Shown one piece after another: positions 26,778 to 36,439 of a DNA stretch of 64,000 nucleotides (position 1 is the first letter of the stretch; each line of letters begins with the position of its first letter). A program made the translations under genes and the position numbers. Location of the stretch: assembly GCF_029222905.1 (NCBI RefSeq), contig NZ_JARHUE010000005.1, positions 1 to 64,000 of the forward strand. Direction: 5' to 3'. Under the pieces are notes generated by a model. That model saw only the letters and a program-made list of their open reading frames with translations. It did not search any database and was not told the DNA's origin. Origin of the DNA: Neptuniibacter sp. CAU 1671 (lineage in GTDB: Bacteria > Pseudomonadota > Gammaproteobacteria > Pseudomonadales > Balneatricaceae).

Positions 26778-27473
26778 ATGCGTCTCGATAAATACCTGTC
26801 CCACGCTACTGGTTTGTCCCGCAAGGATATCCAACGCCTGTTAAAAAAAGGTGCCGTGACCGTCAACGATGAAATTATTCGTAGCGGCGCCGTCCAGATT
26901 GATTCCGAGCAGGATGAAATTTGTTTTGAAGACCAGCCCATCGACGCGCCAGCAACACGCTACCTGATGCTCAATAAGCCCGAGGGGTTTGTCTGCGCCA
27001 ATGATGACTCAACCCATCCAACCGTTTTGAGTCTGATTGATCTGCCTCGCGCAGAGGAGCTGATCATTTGCGGCCGACTGGACATCGACACCACAGGGCT
27101 GGTGCTGATTACCAGTGACGGTCAATGGGCACATCGCATCACCTCACCTAAACACAAAACAGGGAAGTGTTACGAAGTCACCACCGCGGACCCCATTCCT
27201 GAAAGCGCGATCCGAAAATTTGAACGCGGCATGATGTTGCAGAATGATAAGCAACGCACCCAGCCAGCAGAACTGCGCCTGCTTAGCGAGCATCAGGCCG
27301 AAGTGATTCTGACCGAAGGCCGCTACCATCAGGTAAAGCGCATGTTTGCAGCGCTCGGCAACCGGGTCACTCAACTGCACCGCCGCAGCATCGGTCCGGT
27401 CACACTGGACCCGGAGCTTGCCCCGGGCGAATACCGCATGCTGACCGATGAAGAAGTGGAGCGCCTCGGATGA
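26778..27473 (+). CDS. rsuA: 16S rRNA pseudouridine(516) synthase
   Basis: Converts U516 of 16S rRNA to pseudouridine. The 231-aa product has an N-terminal S4 domain (MRLDKYLSHATGLSRKDIQ). The RsuA catalytic domain has the active aspartate in CGRLDIDTTGLVLITSDG and the GRYHQVKRMFAALG motif. Length matches RsuA rather than the longer RluB/RluF. Its end overlaps the rsmC start by four bases, so two 16S rRNA modification genes are coupled. Confidence 0.92.
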   Translation: MRLDKYLSHATGLSRKDIQRLLKKGAVTVNDEIIRSGAVQIDSEQDEICFEDQPIDAPATRYLMLNKPEGFVCANDDSTHPTVLSLIDLPRAEELIICGRLDIDTTGLVLITSDGQWAHRITSPKHKTGKCYEVTTADPIPESAIRKFERGMMLQNDKQRTQPAELRLLSEHQAEVILTEGRYHQVKRMFAALGNRVTQLHRRSIGPVTLDPELAPGEYRMLTDEEVERLG

Positions 27474-28510
27474 GCGATCCGGCCTTTGAACGCCTGCGGC
27501 CCTATTTGGAACAGCCTCAGGGGCAGACCCTCTGGGTGGCAGATGAAAACCTGCTGACAACCCGGATTAATCCCTCCCCGTTACTCAAAGCGATCACGAA
27601 TCGCTATGATCTGGCTGAAAATCTGAAGCGACAGGACTGGTCAGCCCTGTATTCTGATTACGATTTTTCAGTGCATACTGATGCTTCATTTGATCGGGTC
27701 ATCTACCGTATATCCAAAGAAAAACCGGTGGTGCACCACCTGATCAATCAGGCTTTTCGCGCGCTTAAACCCGGTGGTCAGCTCCTGCTGGCCGGGGCGA
27801 AAACCGAAGGCATTAAAACCTATTTCAGCAAAGCCAAAGCCCTGTTTGGTGAAGGGGATTGTTCAAAAACAGCCGGCGATATCTGGTTTGCGCAACTAAC
27901 CAAAACCTCAACTGATATGTCTGCCCTGCTGGATGATCAAAACTATACCCGGATCAGAGCCGTTGCCGCCGATGAGCAGTTTGAATATTTCAGCAAACCG
28001 GGCGTTTTCGGCTGGGACAAAATTGATAAAGGCAGCGCTTACCTGATCGAGCATCTTGATCAGTTTCTGATGACCCTGATCGAGCCACCCCGCAGCGCGT
28101 TGGATTTAGGCTGTGGTTATGGCTATCTCAGCCTGAACCTGAGTCATCTGGACATTCCGGTCACCGCCACCGACAACAATGCCGCCGCCATCAAAGCCTG
28201 CGAATACAATTTTAACCGGTATCCGATTGATGCCCAGGCAGTGGCAGATAACTGCGCTGAGCAGATTGCCAAAAAATTTGACCTGATTGTCTGCAACCCG
28301 CCTTTCCATGCCGGCTTCTCGGTTGACGGCGACCTGACGGATCGGTTTTTAAAGGCCGCCCATGACCACCTTGAATCAAGAGGCATTGCCTGTTTTGTCA
28401 CCAACCTGCATATTCCACTGGAACGTAAAGCCGCCCGATGGTTTAAACAGGCCGAAGTGATTGCTGCCAATGGCCACTTCAAACTGATCAGACTTAGCCA
28501 TGGCAATTGA
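27470..28510 (+). CDS. rsmC: 16S rRNA (guanine(1207)-N2)-methyltransferase
   Basis: Methylates G1207 of 16S rRNA using SAM. The 346-aa product has a degenerate N-terminal methyltransferase half and a catalytic C-terminal half. SAM-binding LDLGCGYGYLSLNLS is near residue 205 and the target-amine motif NPPFH is in LIVCNPPFHAGF. Overlap with rsuA and the shared terminator indicate a two-gene operon. Confidence 0.92.
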   Translation: MSDPAFERLRPYLEQPQGQTLWVADENLLTTRINPSPLLKAITNRYDLAENLKRQDWSALYSDYDFSVHTDASFDRVIYRISKEKPVVHHLINQAFRALKPGGQLLLAGAKTEGIKTYFSKAKALFGEGDCSKTAGDIWFAQLTKTSTDMSALLDDQNYTRIRAVAADEQFEYFSKPGVFGWDKIDKGSAYLIEHLDQFLMTLIEPPRSALDLGCGYGYLSLNLSHLDIPVTATDNNAAAIKACEYNFNRYPIDAQAVADNCAEQIAKKFDLIVCNPPFHAGFSVDGDLTDRFLKAAHDHLESRGIACFVTNLHIPLERKAARWFKQAEVIAANGHFKLIRLSHGN

Positions 28511-28528
28511 CCGGTAACTCGCAGACAC

Positions 28529-28558
28529 AAAAAAGCCGCTCCGAAGAGCGGCTTTTTT
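28529..28558. terminator. bidirectional terminator, rsmC / ilvH
   Basis: GCCGCTC-CGAA-GAGCGGC with an A tract before and six T after, between the convergent rsmC and ilvH genes. The CGAA tetraloop-type stem is compact and strong. Confidence 0.9.
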
Positions 28559-28572
28559 AGTGCTTTACGCCA

Positions 28573-29067
28573 TCAAAGCGTCAGTACTTTCTCACCACGC
28601 GCAATACCGGAAACACCGGAACGCACCACTTCCATGATATTGGAAGTGCCCAGCGCTTCGATGAAGGCATCCAGCTTGCTGCTGGCACCCACCAACTGCA
28701 CTGTAAAGGTGTTAGGTGTGACATCAATGATAGTGCCGCGGAAAATATCCGCAGTCCGCTTGATCTCTGCCCGCACGGTGCCATTGTTGGCCTTCATCTT
28801 AATCATCATCAGCTCACGCTCCAGATGATCACCTTCGGTCAGATCCACCACCTTCACCACATCAATCAGTTTATTCAACTGCTTGGTGATCTGTTCAATG
28901 ACATGATCATCACCAATGGTGGTGACGGTCAGTCTGGACAGGGTTTCATCTTCCGTCGGCGCTACAGTCAGCGTTTCAATGTTGAAGTTACGCTGAGAGA
29001 ACAGACCCACAACCCGGGACAGTGCGCCCGGTTCGTTTTCCATCAATACAGAAATAATATGACGCAT
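28573..29067 (-). CDS. ilvH: acetolactate synthase small subunit
   Basis: Regulatory subunit that gives valine inhibition to acetohydroxyacid synthase III. The 164-aa product starts MRHIISVLMENEPGALSRVVGLFSQRNFN (ACT domain, seen as MENEPGALSRVVGLFSQR). A second domain follows with ADIFRGTIIDVT and the C-terminal SGVSGIARGEK. The frame extends ten codons upstream into ilvI, but GGAGAG and family alignment favour the ATG at 29067, two bases after the ilvI stop. Confidence 0.96.
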   Translation of the reverse strand: MRHIISVLMENEPGALSRVVGLFSQRNFNIETLTVAPTEDETLSRLTVTTIGDDHVIEQITKQLNKLIDVVKVVDLTEGDHLERELMMIKMKANNGTVRAEIKRTADIFRGTIIDVTPNTFTVQLVGASSKLDAFIEALGTSNIMEVVRSGVSGIARGEKVLTL

Positions 29068-29069
29068 GA

Positions 29070-30791
29070 TCAGGTTCTCTCCGTTTTGCTCAGCCACATG
29101 TCACGCATGGAACCACGCGGTACCTGCATCGGATAAACGTGTTCAAACGGATCTACGGCGATATCCATAAACACCATGCGATCTTTCATGGCAAATGCCT
29201 TACGCATCGCCTCTTCCAGCTCGCTGTATTTCTCAACCTTGATGCCCACATGACCATAGGCTTCAACCAGCTTGATGAAATCAGGCAGCGACTTCATGTA
29301 AGACTGAGAGTGGCGGGATTCATAGTTCATATCCTGCCACTGACGCACCATACCCAGAGACTGGTTGTTCAGACAGATAACTTTTACCGGCAGGTTGTAC
29401 TGACTGATGGTGGACAGTTCCTGAATGTTCATCTGGATACTGCCTTCACCGGTCACACATACCACTTCCTCATCCGGGAAGTTCATCTTGATGCCCATCG
29501 CTGCTGGCAGACCAAAGCCCATGGTGCCCAGTCCACCGGAGTTGATCCAGCGGTTTGGCTTATTGAACTTGTAGTACTGTGCGGCGAACATCTGATGCTG
29601 ACCTACATCGGAACAGACATACGCATCACCGTTGGTGACCTTGCTCAGCATTTCGATAACATGCTGTGGTTTCATCAGCTCGGAATCATCTGTGCGATAA
29701 CGTCCACCGTGGCGACCACGCCAGTCGTCAATCTGCTCCCACCAGGCTTTAAGCACTGCAGCTTCAGGCAGTTTTTTCGCAGCCTGAACCTGTTCCAGCA
29801 TCTCTTTCAGCACCGCCTTGGCCGGACCTACAATCGGCACATCCGCTTTGATGGTCTTAGAGATGGACGCCGGATCAATGTCCACGTGCACGATCTTCGC
29901 CGTTGGGCAGAATTTATCGGTGGCATTGGTAACACGGTCATCAAAACGTGCACCTACAGCCAGAATCAGATCGCTATGGTGCATCGCCATATTGGCTTCA
30001 TAGCTGCCGTGCATACCCAGCATACCGATAAACTGTTTATCGGTGCCTGGGTAACCACCCAGACCCATCAGGGTATTGGTGACCGGGTAACCCAGAACAC
30101 GTGCCAGTTCGGTCAGCTCTTCACTGGCATCACCCATGATGACACCACCACCGGCGTAGATAACCGGACGCTTGGCTGCCAGCAAAAGATCAACCGCTTT
30201 TTTGATCTGACCAGAGTGACCCTTGGTGATCGGGTTGTAGGAACGCAGTTTGACGCTTTTTGGAAATTCGTATTCAAAACGTTCGGTCGGGGTAGTCATA
30301 TCTTTCGGGATATCCACGACAACGGGACCCGGACGACCACTCTCTGCGATGTAGAACGCTTTTTTGATCACCTCAGGAATCTCTTCCGGACGGGTGATAC
30401 TGAAACTGTGTTTAACGATGGGCCGGGAGATACCGATCATATCGGTTTCCTGGAACGCATCTTCACCGATCAGGTGCGACATGACCTGACCTGTAATGAC
30501 CACCATCGGAATGGAATCCATGTATGCAGTCGCAACGCCGGTAACGGCATTGGTCGCACCCGGACCGGACGTTACCAGTGCAACGCCTGCTTTGCCGGTA
30601 GCACGGGCATAAGCATCAGCCATGTGAGTGGCAGCCTGCTCATGACGAACCAGGATATGTTCGACTTCTTCCTGCTGGAACAATGCATCATAGACATGCA
30701 GCAAAGCACCGCCGGGATAGCCATATACGTATTTAACGCCTTGATCGCGCAGGGCACGTACCACCATTTCTGCGCCTGAAAGTAATTCCAC
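29070..30791 (-). CDS. ilvI: acetolactate synthase large subunit
   Basis: Catalytic subunit of acetohydroxyacid synthase, forming acetolactate or acetohydroxybutyrate for branched-chain amino acids. The 573-aa ThDP enzyme has the catalytic glutamate in [32 protein letters not shown]-region sequences, and the ThDP motif from [14 protein letters not shown] to [13 protein letters not shown]. Alignment with E. coli IlvI and GAGG nine bases upstream favour the GTG at 30789-30791 over a GTG three codons earlier. A long structured leader precedes it. Confidence 0.95.
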   Translation of the reverse strand: MELLSGAEMVVRALRDQGVKYVYGYPGGALLHVYDALFQQEEVEHILVRHEQAATHMADAYARATGKAGVALVTSGPGATNAVTGVATAYMDSIPMVVITGQVMSHLIGEDAFQETDMIGISRPIVKHSFSITRPEEIPEVIKKAFYIAESGRPGPVVVDIPKDMTTPTERFEYEFPKSVKLRSYNPITKGHSGQIKKAVDLLLAAKRPVIYAGGGVIMGDASEELTELARVLGYPVTNTLMGLGGYPGTDKQFIGMLGMHGSYEANMAMHHSDLILAVGARFDDRVTNATDKFCPTAKIVHVDIDPASISKTIKADVPIVGPAKAVLKEMLEQVQAAKKLPEAAVLKAWWEQIDDWRGRHGGRYRTDDSELMKPQHVIEMLSKVTNGDAYVCSDVGQHQMFAAQYYKFNKPNRWINSGGLGTMGFGLPAAMGIKMNFPDEEVVCVTGEGSIQMNIQELSTISQYNLPVKVICLNNQSLGMVRQWQDMNYESRHSQSYMKSLPDFIKLVEAYGHVGIKVEKYSELEEAMRKAFAMKDRMVFMDIAVDPFEHVYPMQVPRGSMRDMWLSKTERT

Positions 30792-31075
30792 CTGTGTCAC
30801 CCTCTAACGACGCCAGTATTTGGTTACTGACGAAATTAACAGTTTTTGTTTCTGTAACGTTGAACGCGCCTGAACCAGACAAATTGTTGAATCTCTAGCG
30901 GTCTCACTCAGAACCAATCAGGGGTAGAGCTGCAGGTTCACGTTCGGGTGTGTGTCGGAGCCAGGGATCGCCCAGCCGACAGACCTATTGAGAAACAACC
31001 CTCAGAAAGTTGCTTCCCTGAGCTTCGGGATTTCCTACACGCTCAAGGTCTCAAAAAATTGAGGCGGCAATTGTC
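30792..31075 (-). promoter_or_regulatory. long structured leader of ilvIH
   Basis: About 270 untranslated bases lie between the candidate promoter and ilvI. Visible structures are CTCAA/TTGAG around 31054-31066, a TGTCGG/CCGACA stem at about 30954-30982 with an inner GGG/CCC, and AGCAAC/GTTGTT pairing near 30990-31015. I find no leader peptide rich in Ile, Leu or Val and no T-rich terminator, so classical attenuation is not supported. Confidence 0.45.
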
Positions 31076-31098
31076 GCACAGGCAGATTGCTTGAGCAA
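31070..31098 (-). promoter_or_regulatory. candidate ilvIH promoter
   Basis: On the minus strand TTGCTC (31093-31098), 17 bases and GACAAT (31070-31075). It is the best sigma70-like pair upstream of ilvI and implies the long leader. Bases 31099-31211 beyond it hold no other clear signal except the upstream region of the 88-aa gene. Confidence 0.45.
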
Positions 31099-31211
31099 CC
31101 CGGCAGACTCGATCTTCGCCAATTTACCGCAATACCCGGCTAATGATGGACTGTGCACTACGAAGCTGAAGGGTTATAGTGAAATCAAACCCGTTGTATA
31201 AGGATTGGAAC

Positions 31212-31478
31212 ATGAACATCGGCGAAATTAAAAATCCGGAACGCGTGATTAACGAGCTGATCGGTTTTATCCGCAAGGTGCTGGTCGAGCCTGAAATCTG
31301 TGACACCGCCAAGCAGATAGCCCGGGAACATCTCAATGATGAAAATGCAGACGTAGTGATTGCCGAGCTGCTCTCATCCACCACCAATGTAAAGATCCCA
31401 CCAAAACACAGCGATGCCGACAAGCTGTTTCTGAAACTGCTTAAAGATGTGATCAAGGATGAGAAGGCACTCTACTGA
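31212..31478 (+). CDS. unknown 88-aa protein
   Basis: A small, helix-rich, soluble protein that I do not recognise. The sequence is charged, with IGEIKNPERVINELIGFIRK at the N-terminus and a LLKDVIKDEKALY end. It has no cysteine pair or DNA-binding motif beyond one Cys (EICDTAKQI). The open frame begins 11 codons earlier, but AAGGA seven bases before the ATG at 31212 is a clear ribosome binding site. A strong terminator overlaps its stop codon, so it appears to be a complete monocistronic gene. Confidence 0.6.
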   Translation: MNIGEIKNPERVINELIGFIRKVLVEPEICDTAKQIAREHLNDENADVVIAELLSSTTNVKIPPKHSDADKLFLKLLKDVIKDEKALY

Positions 31479-31490
31479 GTGCCTTTTTTT
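31465..31490 (+). terminator. terminator of the 88-aa gene
   Basis: AGGCACT-CTACTG-AGTGCC followed by seven T. The stem includes the last codons and the TGA of the upstream gene. Its end touches the stop of the convergent response-regulator gene. Confidence 0.85.
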
Positions 31491-32278
31491 CAGGCTTTTT
31501 TCTGTTTCTGCAGGGTCGCAATAAACCGGGTCAACTGCTCCAGTTTTTCCGGATCGGTGTCTGCAAACTGCACATCCACACCAATAAACTGGGTATCAAT
31601 ACGTAATTCGTTGGCGTTCAGGCCGCTGATAAAACCGTTTAACTGAACCACTTTCCCGGGCGCAAATTCGATATCCAGTACCACCTGTTCCAGCAACGCG
31701 GGAACACCGTCTTCCCGTTTCAACGCAAGACGTGCGTGCTGCAGAGTTACATCTTTCAACGCGCACTTGAGCAATCCAACTGCGACACGTAACTGCACCA
31801 GACCCAGCGGTTTTTTCTGGGGTTTAACCTGCCCGGCCGCGGACTTGCCTGCAGCCAGCATCTGAGCGGCCTTGCGGCGTGACTCAGCACTGGTCTCAAT
31901 CCGCTTGCCCGCAAATTTGGTGATTTTTTCCACCAGGGATGCATCTTCAAACGGCTTGCCCATGTAATCGTTTACACCGGCCTGAATCGCTTTTAATACA
32001 TAATCACGTTCACCACGGCTGGTGATCATGACAAAAGGGACATCCCGATACTGTGGTTGTTGTCGGGCCCACTGCAATACTTCAAGGCCGGACATACCCG
32101 GCATTTCCCAATCACACAGAATCAGATCGTAGGTGAGTTTGGTCATAAGGTTACGGGCAACCTCGCCATCCTCCGCAGCATCCACCTGATAGTCAGGAAA
32201 ATGGTTTTTAACAATACGGCTGACATGCTCACGAATTAAACGAGCATCATCGACTACCAGTACTTTTATTTCTGCCAT
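31490..32278 (-). CDS. response regulator with degenerate PilZ-like C-terminus
   Basis: The 262-aa product has a full receiver domain (residues 1-125): acidic pair in VLVVDDARLI, phospho-acceptor Asp in LILCDWEMPGM, switch Thr/Ser in VMITSRGE and Lys in MGKPFE. A linker rich in Ala/Lys leads to a C-terminal domain (about 165-262) whose LDIEFAPG and FIGVDVQFADTDPEKLEQL resemble PilZ domains. The RxxxR and DxSxxG c-di-GMP motifs are not recognisable. No kinase gene is adjacent, so it is an orphan regulator. The ATG at 32278 is preferred over a TTG four codons earlier. Confidence 0.75.
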   Translation of the reverse strand: MAEIKVLVVDDARLIREHVSRIVKNHFPDYQVDAAEDGEVARNLMTKLTYDLILCDWEMPGMSGLEVLQWARQQPQYRDVPFVMITSRGERDYVLKAIQAGVNDYMGKPFEDASLVEKITKFAGKRIETSAESRRKAAQMLAAGKSAAGQVKPQKKPLGLVQLRVAVGLLKCALKDVTLQHARLALKREDGVPALLEQVVLDIEFAPGKVVQLNGFISGLNANELRIDTQFIGVDVQFADTDPEKLEQLTRFIATLQKQKKA

Positions 32279-32353
32279 AGCGCCACTCAACGTCTTGTGG
32301 GTTAGGTCCGCATCTTCAAATGCATCCGAGTTAGTATCGGCAATTCAGCAACA

Positions 32354-33046
32354 CTAATAAATCTTTGGAATTCTGATTTCGGGCAACCGCTGCTTTAATG
32401 CAGACATGACTCGATTCAATGTCGCAAAATCCCTGAAGACCAACACGGTATCGCCATCACCATAATAGGGACCCAGCATCGCAGGAATACTGCTGCCTGG
32501 CTGGAACAAACTGCTGTTGGTCATACCGGTACATTCGAAAAACCCGGGCTGGCTGGCAAATACCAGTTTATGGCCATTCCAGGTCGGAGCTCCGCTGGCC
32601 TGAGTGGTCAAACAGATACGGGCCTGTTTTATCACCAACGCATACAGAGTGCCCTGTGGCGTATTTTCCATTTGAAAAGCATTCGCCACAGAACTCTGCG
32701 TCGCACTGGTTGTGATATACCCCCAGTCCTTTCCCCCACTCTGTTGGTATACCTGGACCAGACGTGGTGCAGCACCGGTGTTCACTTCCCCCGCGTAGGT
32801 ATAACTGCTTGCCAGCCGTTCACTGTTGACCGCTCGATAGAAAGCAGTTTGTCGCAAAGTGGTTAATAAGGGCTGTGCATAGTCAAGCTGCAGATCCAAA
32901 CCAGCCTGCACCAACACCATTTCAACAGGCGTTACTTTAAGTGCTTTCTTTTCTTCAACCGGTGGCTGAACAGATTTTGGCTGTCCTGCACATCCGGCAA
33001 GAACAACCACCAGCAGGGTGATCAGTGCCCTGAATGTCTGTCGCAT
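32354..33046 (-). CDS. lipoprotein of unknown function
   Basis: The 230-aa product has a lipoprotein signal with lipobox VLAGC (Cys at about residue 19), then a Pro/Lys linker and a beta-rich domain of about 180 residues. Two cysteines (ARICLTTQ, FFECTGMT) could form a disulfide. No known enzymatic motif is seen. Residue +2 after the Cys is Ala, so outer-membrane sorting is expected by the Asp+2 rule. It lies between the response regulator and an AT-rich gap, all monocistronic in appearance. Confidence 0.65.
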   Translation of the reverse strand: MRQTFRALITLLVVVLAGCAGQPKSVQPPVEEKKALKVTPVEMVLVQAGLDLQLDYAQPLLTTLRQTAFYRAVNSERLASSYTYAGEVNTGAAPRLVQVYQQSGGKDWGYITTSATQSSVANAFQMENTPQGTLYALVIKQARICLTTQASGAPTWNGHKLVFASQPGFFECTGMTNSSLFQPGSSIPAMLGPYYGDGDTVLVFRDFATLNRVMSALKQRLPEIRIPKIY

Positions 33047-33417
33047 TGCTATCCCTCATTCCCTGTCATTTCCCTAGGTTTGGTAAGCATATTACATGGT
33101 TTTCTGACTTGAAACCTGTGACCAGCACCTAACCGATGCAACGAAGAACCACTAACAATCAATATCGCCTATTGAAATCACAAATACGTGAAATGATTTC
33201 AATTTAAAGCCCAAAACACCCCTCCATAAAACACCAATTAAATCGTTATTTTTCAGACACTTATATCACATCAACCGCACACCGAAATATCCCCGAAAAA
33301 AAATAATAAAAGCCTTTTATTTCAACAACTTAAAATCAAAAAAAGAGTTGAATTTATCACCGTTTATTTTATACTAATCAATATAGTTTATTTAAACATC
33401 TAAATAGGATTTAGATT
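33047..33417. other. AT-rich 371-base gap
   Basis: Markedly more A/T-rich than the surrounding coding DNA, especially 33290-33417. Apart from the promoter at 33348-33375 I see no gene, repeat or RNA fold. The composition shift suggests either a regulatory region or an acquired segment containing the downstream small gene. Confidence 0.5.
33348..33375 (+). promoter_or_regulatory. strong sigma70-like promoter of the 85-aa gene
   Basis: TTGAAT (33348-33353), 16 bases and TATACT (33370-33375) in an A/T-rich setting. The predicted start is about 35 bases before the ATG at 33418. Confidence 0.7.
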
Positions 33418-33675
33418 ATGCAAGAGAAAGAAATAAGGCTTCTTTTTCGGGCGGGTGTATTTCGTTCCTGCAAGGCATCACCAATCTCGATGTCACGCGG
33501 CTGGACGTTGAAATTCCACACGCATAATGACGAAATCATCACACTGGACCTGCAGCGTTCACGGGAAGAACGAGAGTTCAAAAGCCTGGATGGTGCGGCA
33601 GCAGTGGCGCGCAGAATTGGATTTGAATGGCTGCATGTGCAGCTGGGTGATATGGAGTGGCGCGAGAAGGCATAA
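33418..33675 (+). CDS. small unknown protein with a plasmid-type sequence pattern
   Basis: The 85-aa product is basic and soluble. The stretch RGWTLKFHTHNDEIITLDLQ followed by REFKSLDGAAAVARRIGF recalls short proteins found near plasmid partition and conjugation genes (often called ParC- or RepB-like). This resemblance is from memory and tentative. AGGA eight bases before the ATG, a strong promoter and a shared terminator show a complete single-gene unit. It lies in an AT-rich patch between the lipoprotein gene and clpB, with no mobile element visible. Confidence 0.65.
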   Translation: MQEKEIRLLFRAGVFRSCKASPISMSRGWTLKFHTHNDEIITLDLQRSREEREFKSLDGAAAVARRIGFEWLHVQLGDMEWREKA

Positions 33676-33700
33676 AAAAACCCGCCATTAAGCGGGTTTT
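33674..33700. terminator. bidirectional terminator, 85-aa gene / clpB
   Basis: CCCGC-CATTAA-GCGGG with seven A before and four T after. On the minus strand it gives seven T behind the clpB stop, so it is stronger for clpB. Confidence 0.85.
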
Positions 33701-33718
33701 AGAGAAGTGTGTCGGCGT

Positions 33719-36298
33719 TTAGTGGAAAGTAAACTCTCCCGCTTCAACGTCAACCGCGATTTCAGCGCCGGGCGCATACTGGCCAGCCAGAATCTGCTGA
33801 GCCAGCGGGTTTTCTATCCACTGTTGGATGGCCCGCTTCAAAGGCCGTGCACCGTAGATGGGTTCGAAACCGACATCAACCAGTTTATCCATTGCGGTAC
33901 GGGTCAGCGTCAGTGTCAGGTCACGCTCAGCAAGCCGCTTGCGTAGACGTGCCAGCTGGATATCGGCAATAGCGGCCACCTGTTCCTTGCGCAGGCTGTG
34001 GAACACCACAACCTCATCGATGCGGTTAATCACTTCAGGTCTGAAGTGCATACCCACCGCTTCCATAACCGCATTTCGCATCTGCTGATAATCATCGTCA
34101 TCACTGAAGTTCTGGATCAGATCAGACCCCAGATTCGAGGTCATCACCACGATGGTATTTCTGAAATCCACCGTACGCCCCTGACCATCTGTCAGACGAC
34201 CATCTTCCAATACCTGCAGCAGAATATTGAAAACATCCGGATGCGCTTTCTCCACCTCATCCAGCAGCAGTACCGAATAGGGTTTACGTCGCACAGCTTC
34301 TGTCAGGTACCCACCTTCCTCATAACCTACATAGCCCGGAGGCGCACCGATCAGACGGGCAACGGAGTGTTTTTCCATAAACTCGGACATATCGATGCGT
34401 ACCATCGCTTCCTCGGTATCGAACAGGAAGCTGGCCAGGGCCTTACAGAGTTCGGTTTTACCCACACCGGTTGGCCCCAGAAACAGAAACGAACCATTAG
34501 GCCGGTTTGGATCAGCCAGACCCGCACGTGACCGACGCACAGCATTGGACACCGCCACGACAGCCTCATCCTGACCGATAACACGCTGATGCAGTGCCTG
34601 TTCCATCCGCAGCAGTTTTTCGCGTTCACCTTCCAGCATCTTGCTCACAGGGATACCGGTCCAGCGGGAAACCACTTCTGCAACTTCCTCTTCGGTCACC
34701 TTGTTACGCAGTAGCTTGTGGGTCACTTCGCCCTGTTGTTCCGCTTCAGCGACGGCTGTCAGCTGCTTTTCCAGCTCCGGAATCACGCCATACTGCAGTT
34801 CAGACATGCGGGTCAGATCACCGGCACGGCTGGCCTGTTCCATCTCTACACGGGCCTGGTCCAGTTTCTCTTTCACCTTCTGAGAGCCCTGCAGCGCTAT
34901 TTTCTCAGCTTTCCAGACCTCATCCAGATCAGCAAACTCTCTCTCAAGACGGCTGATCGTGCCCTCAAGCTCCTGCAGGCGCTGTTTTGCAGCGGCATCC
35001 TGCTCTTTCTTCAGGGCTTCACGTTCCATCTTCAACTGGATCAGACGGCGTTCCAGGCGGTCCATATCCTCCGGTTTGGAGTCCATCTCCATCCGGATGC
35101 GGGATGCGGCTTCGTCGATCAGGTCGATCGCCTTATCGGGCAGCTGGCGGTCAGTGATGTAACGCTGTGAAAGCTTGGCGGCGGCAATAATGGCAGAGTC
35201 GGTAATGTCCACCCCATGGTGAACCTCATACCGCTCTTTAAGGCCGCGCAGAATCGCCACAGTGGACTCCTCGTCCGGCTCATCCACCAGCACCTTCTGG
35301 AAACGACGCTCAAGTGCGGCATCTTTCTCCACATACTGGCGGTATTCATCCAATGTGGTGGCGCCGACACAGTGCAGCTCACCACGGGCCAGCGCCGGTT
35401 TAAGCATGTTGCCTGCATCCATCGCGCCTTCGCCTTTACCGGCGCCGACCATGGTGTGCAGCTCATCGATAAACAGGATCACCTGACCTTCCTGCTTGGC
35501 CAGTTCATTCAGCACCGCTTTAAGGCGCTCCTCAAACTCACCACGGAATTTAGCACCGGCAATCAGCGCGCCCATATCCAGCGATAACACCTTTTTGCGC
35601 TTCAGCCCTTCCGGTACCTCACCGTTAACAATACGTTGCGCAAGACCTTCTACGATCGCCGTTTTACCGACACCCGGTTCACCAATCAGGACCGGATTGT
35701 TTTTGGTACGACGTTGCAACACCTGAATGGTCCGGCGAATCTCATCATCACGACCAATCACCGGGTCAAGCTTGCCCGACTCAGCACGCTCAGTAAGGTC
35801 TATACAGTACTTACCCAATGCCTGACGGTTATCCTCGGCATTCGGGTCATTGACGCTGTCGCCACCACGCATCTGATTAATGACCTGCTCCAGTTTGGCT
35901 TTGGTCACACCGGCATCCCGCAGCAGTTTACCGGCATCCGATTTATCGTCTACCAGTGCCAGCAGCACCAGTTCACTGGCAATAAACTGATCCCCGCGCT
36001 GCTGGGAAAGCTTATCGATCAGGTTAAAGATGCGGGCACAATCCTGTGAAAAGCGAACCTCGCCGTCCGGATTACTCACCCGCGGCAGCGCTTCCAGTTT
36101 GCTCTGTAGCTGCTGGCGCAGAGACGCAACATTGGCACCCGCCTGTTGCAAAACCTGCCCAGCAGTGCCCTGACGCTGTTCCAGCAGGGCACTCAGCAGA
36201 TGGATCGGTTCGATATAGTTATGGTCACGCCCAACGGCCAGCGACTGGGCATCGGCCAGGGCTTCCTGAAGTTTGGCGGTAAATTTATCGGGGCGCAT
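33719..36298 (-). CDS. clpB: ATP-dependent chaperone/disaggregase ClpB
   Basis: Hexameric AAA+ disaggregase that works with DnaK to recover aggregated proteins. The 859-aa product has the N domain (residues 1-150), AAA1 with Walker [17 protein letters not shown], a coiled-coil middle domain (about 405-530, [18 protein letters not shown]), and AAA2 with Walker [16 protein letters not shown] and a [11 protein letters not shown] Walker B. GGAGGAAAT before the ATG is a strong ribosome binding site. A heat-shock promoter lies at 36352-36380. Confidence 0.97.
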   Translation of the reverse strand: MRPDKFTAKLQEALADAQSLAVGRDHNYIEPIHLLSALLEQRQGTAGQVLQQAGANVASLRQQLQSKLEALPRVSNPDGEVRFSQDCARIFNLIDKLSQQRGDQFIASELVLLALVDDKSDAGKLLRDAGVTKAKLEQVINQMRGGDSVNDPNAEDNRQALGKYCIDLTERAESGKLDPVIGRDDEIRRTIQVLQRRTKNNPVLIGEPGVGKTAIVEGLAQRIVNGEVPEGLKRKKVLSLDMGALIAGAKFRGEFEERLKAVLNELAKQEGQVILFIDELHTMVGAGKGEGAMDAGNMLKPALARGELHCVGATTLDEYRQYVEKDAALERRFQKVLVDEPDEESTVAILRGLKERYEVHHGVDITDSAIIAAAKLSQRYITDRQLPDKAIDLIDEAASRIRMEMDSKPEDMDRLERRLIQLKMEREALKKEQDAAAKQRLQELEGTISRLEREFADLDEVWKAEKIALQGSQKVKEKLDQARVEMEQASRAGDLTRMSELQYGVIPELEKQLTAVAEAEQQGEVTHKLLRNKVTEEEVAEVVSRWTGIPVSKMLEGEREKLLRMEQALHQRVIGQDEAVVAVSNAVRRSRAGLADPNRPNGSFLFLGPTGVGKTELCKALASFLFDTEEAMVRIDMSEFMEKHSVARLIGAPPGYVGYEEGGYLTEAVRRKPYSVLLLDEVEKAHPDVFNILLQVLEDGRLTDGQGRTVDFRNTIVVMTSNLGSDLIQNFSDDDDYQQMRNAVMEAVGMHFRPEVINRIDEVVVFHSLRKEQVAAIADIQLARLRKRLAERDLTLTLTRTAMDKLVDVGFEPIYGARPLKRAIQQWIENPLAQQILAGQYAPGAEIAVDVEAGEFTFH

Positions 36299-36351
36299 AT
36301 TTCCTCCACACCCAAGTCCCTTAACGGGATTAGATCAACTGAATGACTCAG

Positions 36352-36380
36352 GTATGGGGGTGAAGTCAGTCAGCTTCAAG
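36352..36380 (-). promoter_or_regulatory. sigma32 heat-shock promoter of clpB
   Basis: On the minus strand CTTGAAG (36374-36380), 14 bases and CCCCATAC (36352-36359). This matches the sigma32 consensus closely in sequence and spacing and points at clpB, about 50 bases from its ATG. Confidence 0.85.
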
Positions 36381-36439
36381 CGCCGACTGACTAAAAATTA
36401 GACAAAACTGATATATATCAATTTTTAATACGAGTCTGA

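Noticed and set aside
29139-30779. 546-codon open frame on the plus strand opposite ilvI
   Set aside because: It is the antisense of a clear AHAS large subunit; the translation is rich in His, Phe and Thr with no family pattern, as expected from mirrored codon bias.
30792-31075. Attenuator peptide for ilvIH
   Set aside because: No short frame with an Ile/Val/Leu cluster or following T-rich terminator was found on the minus strand.
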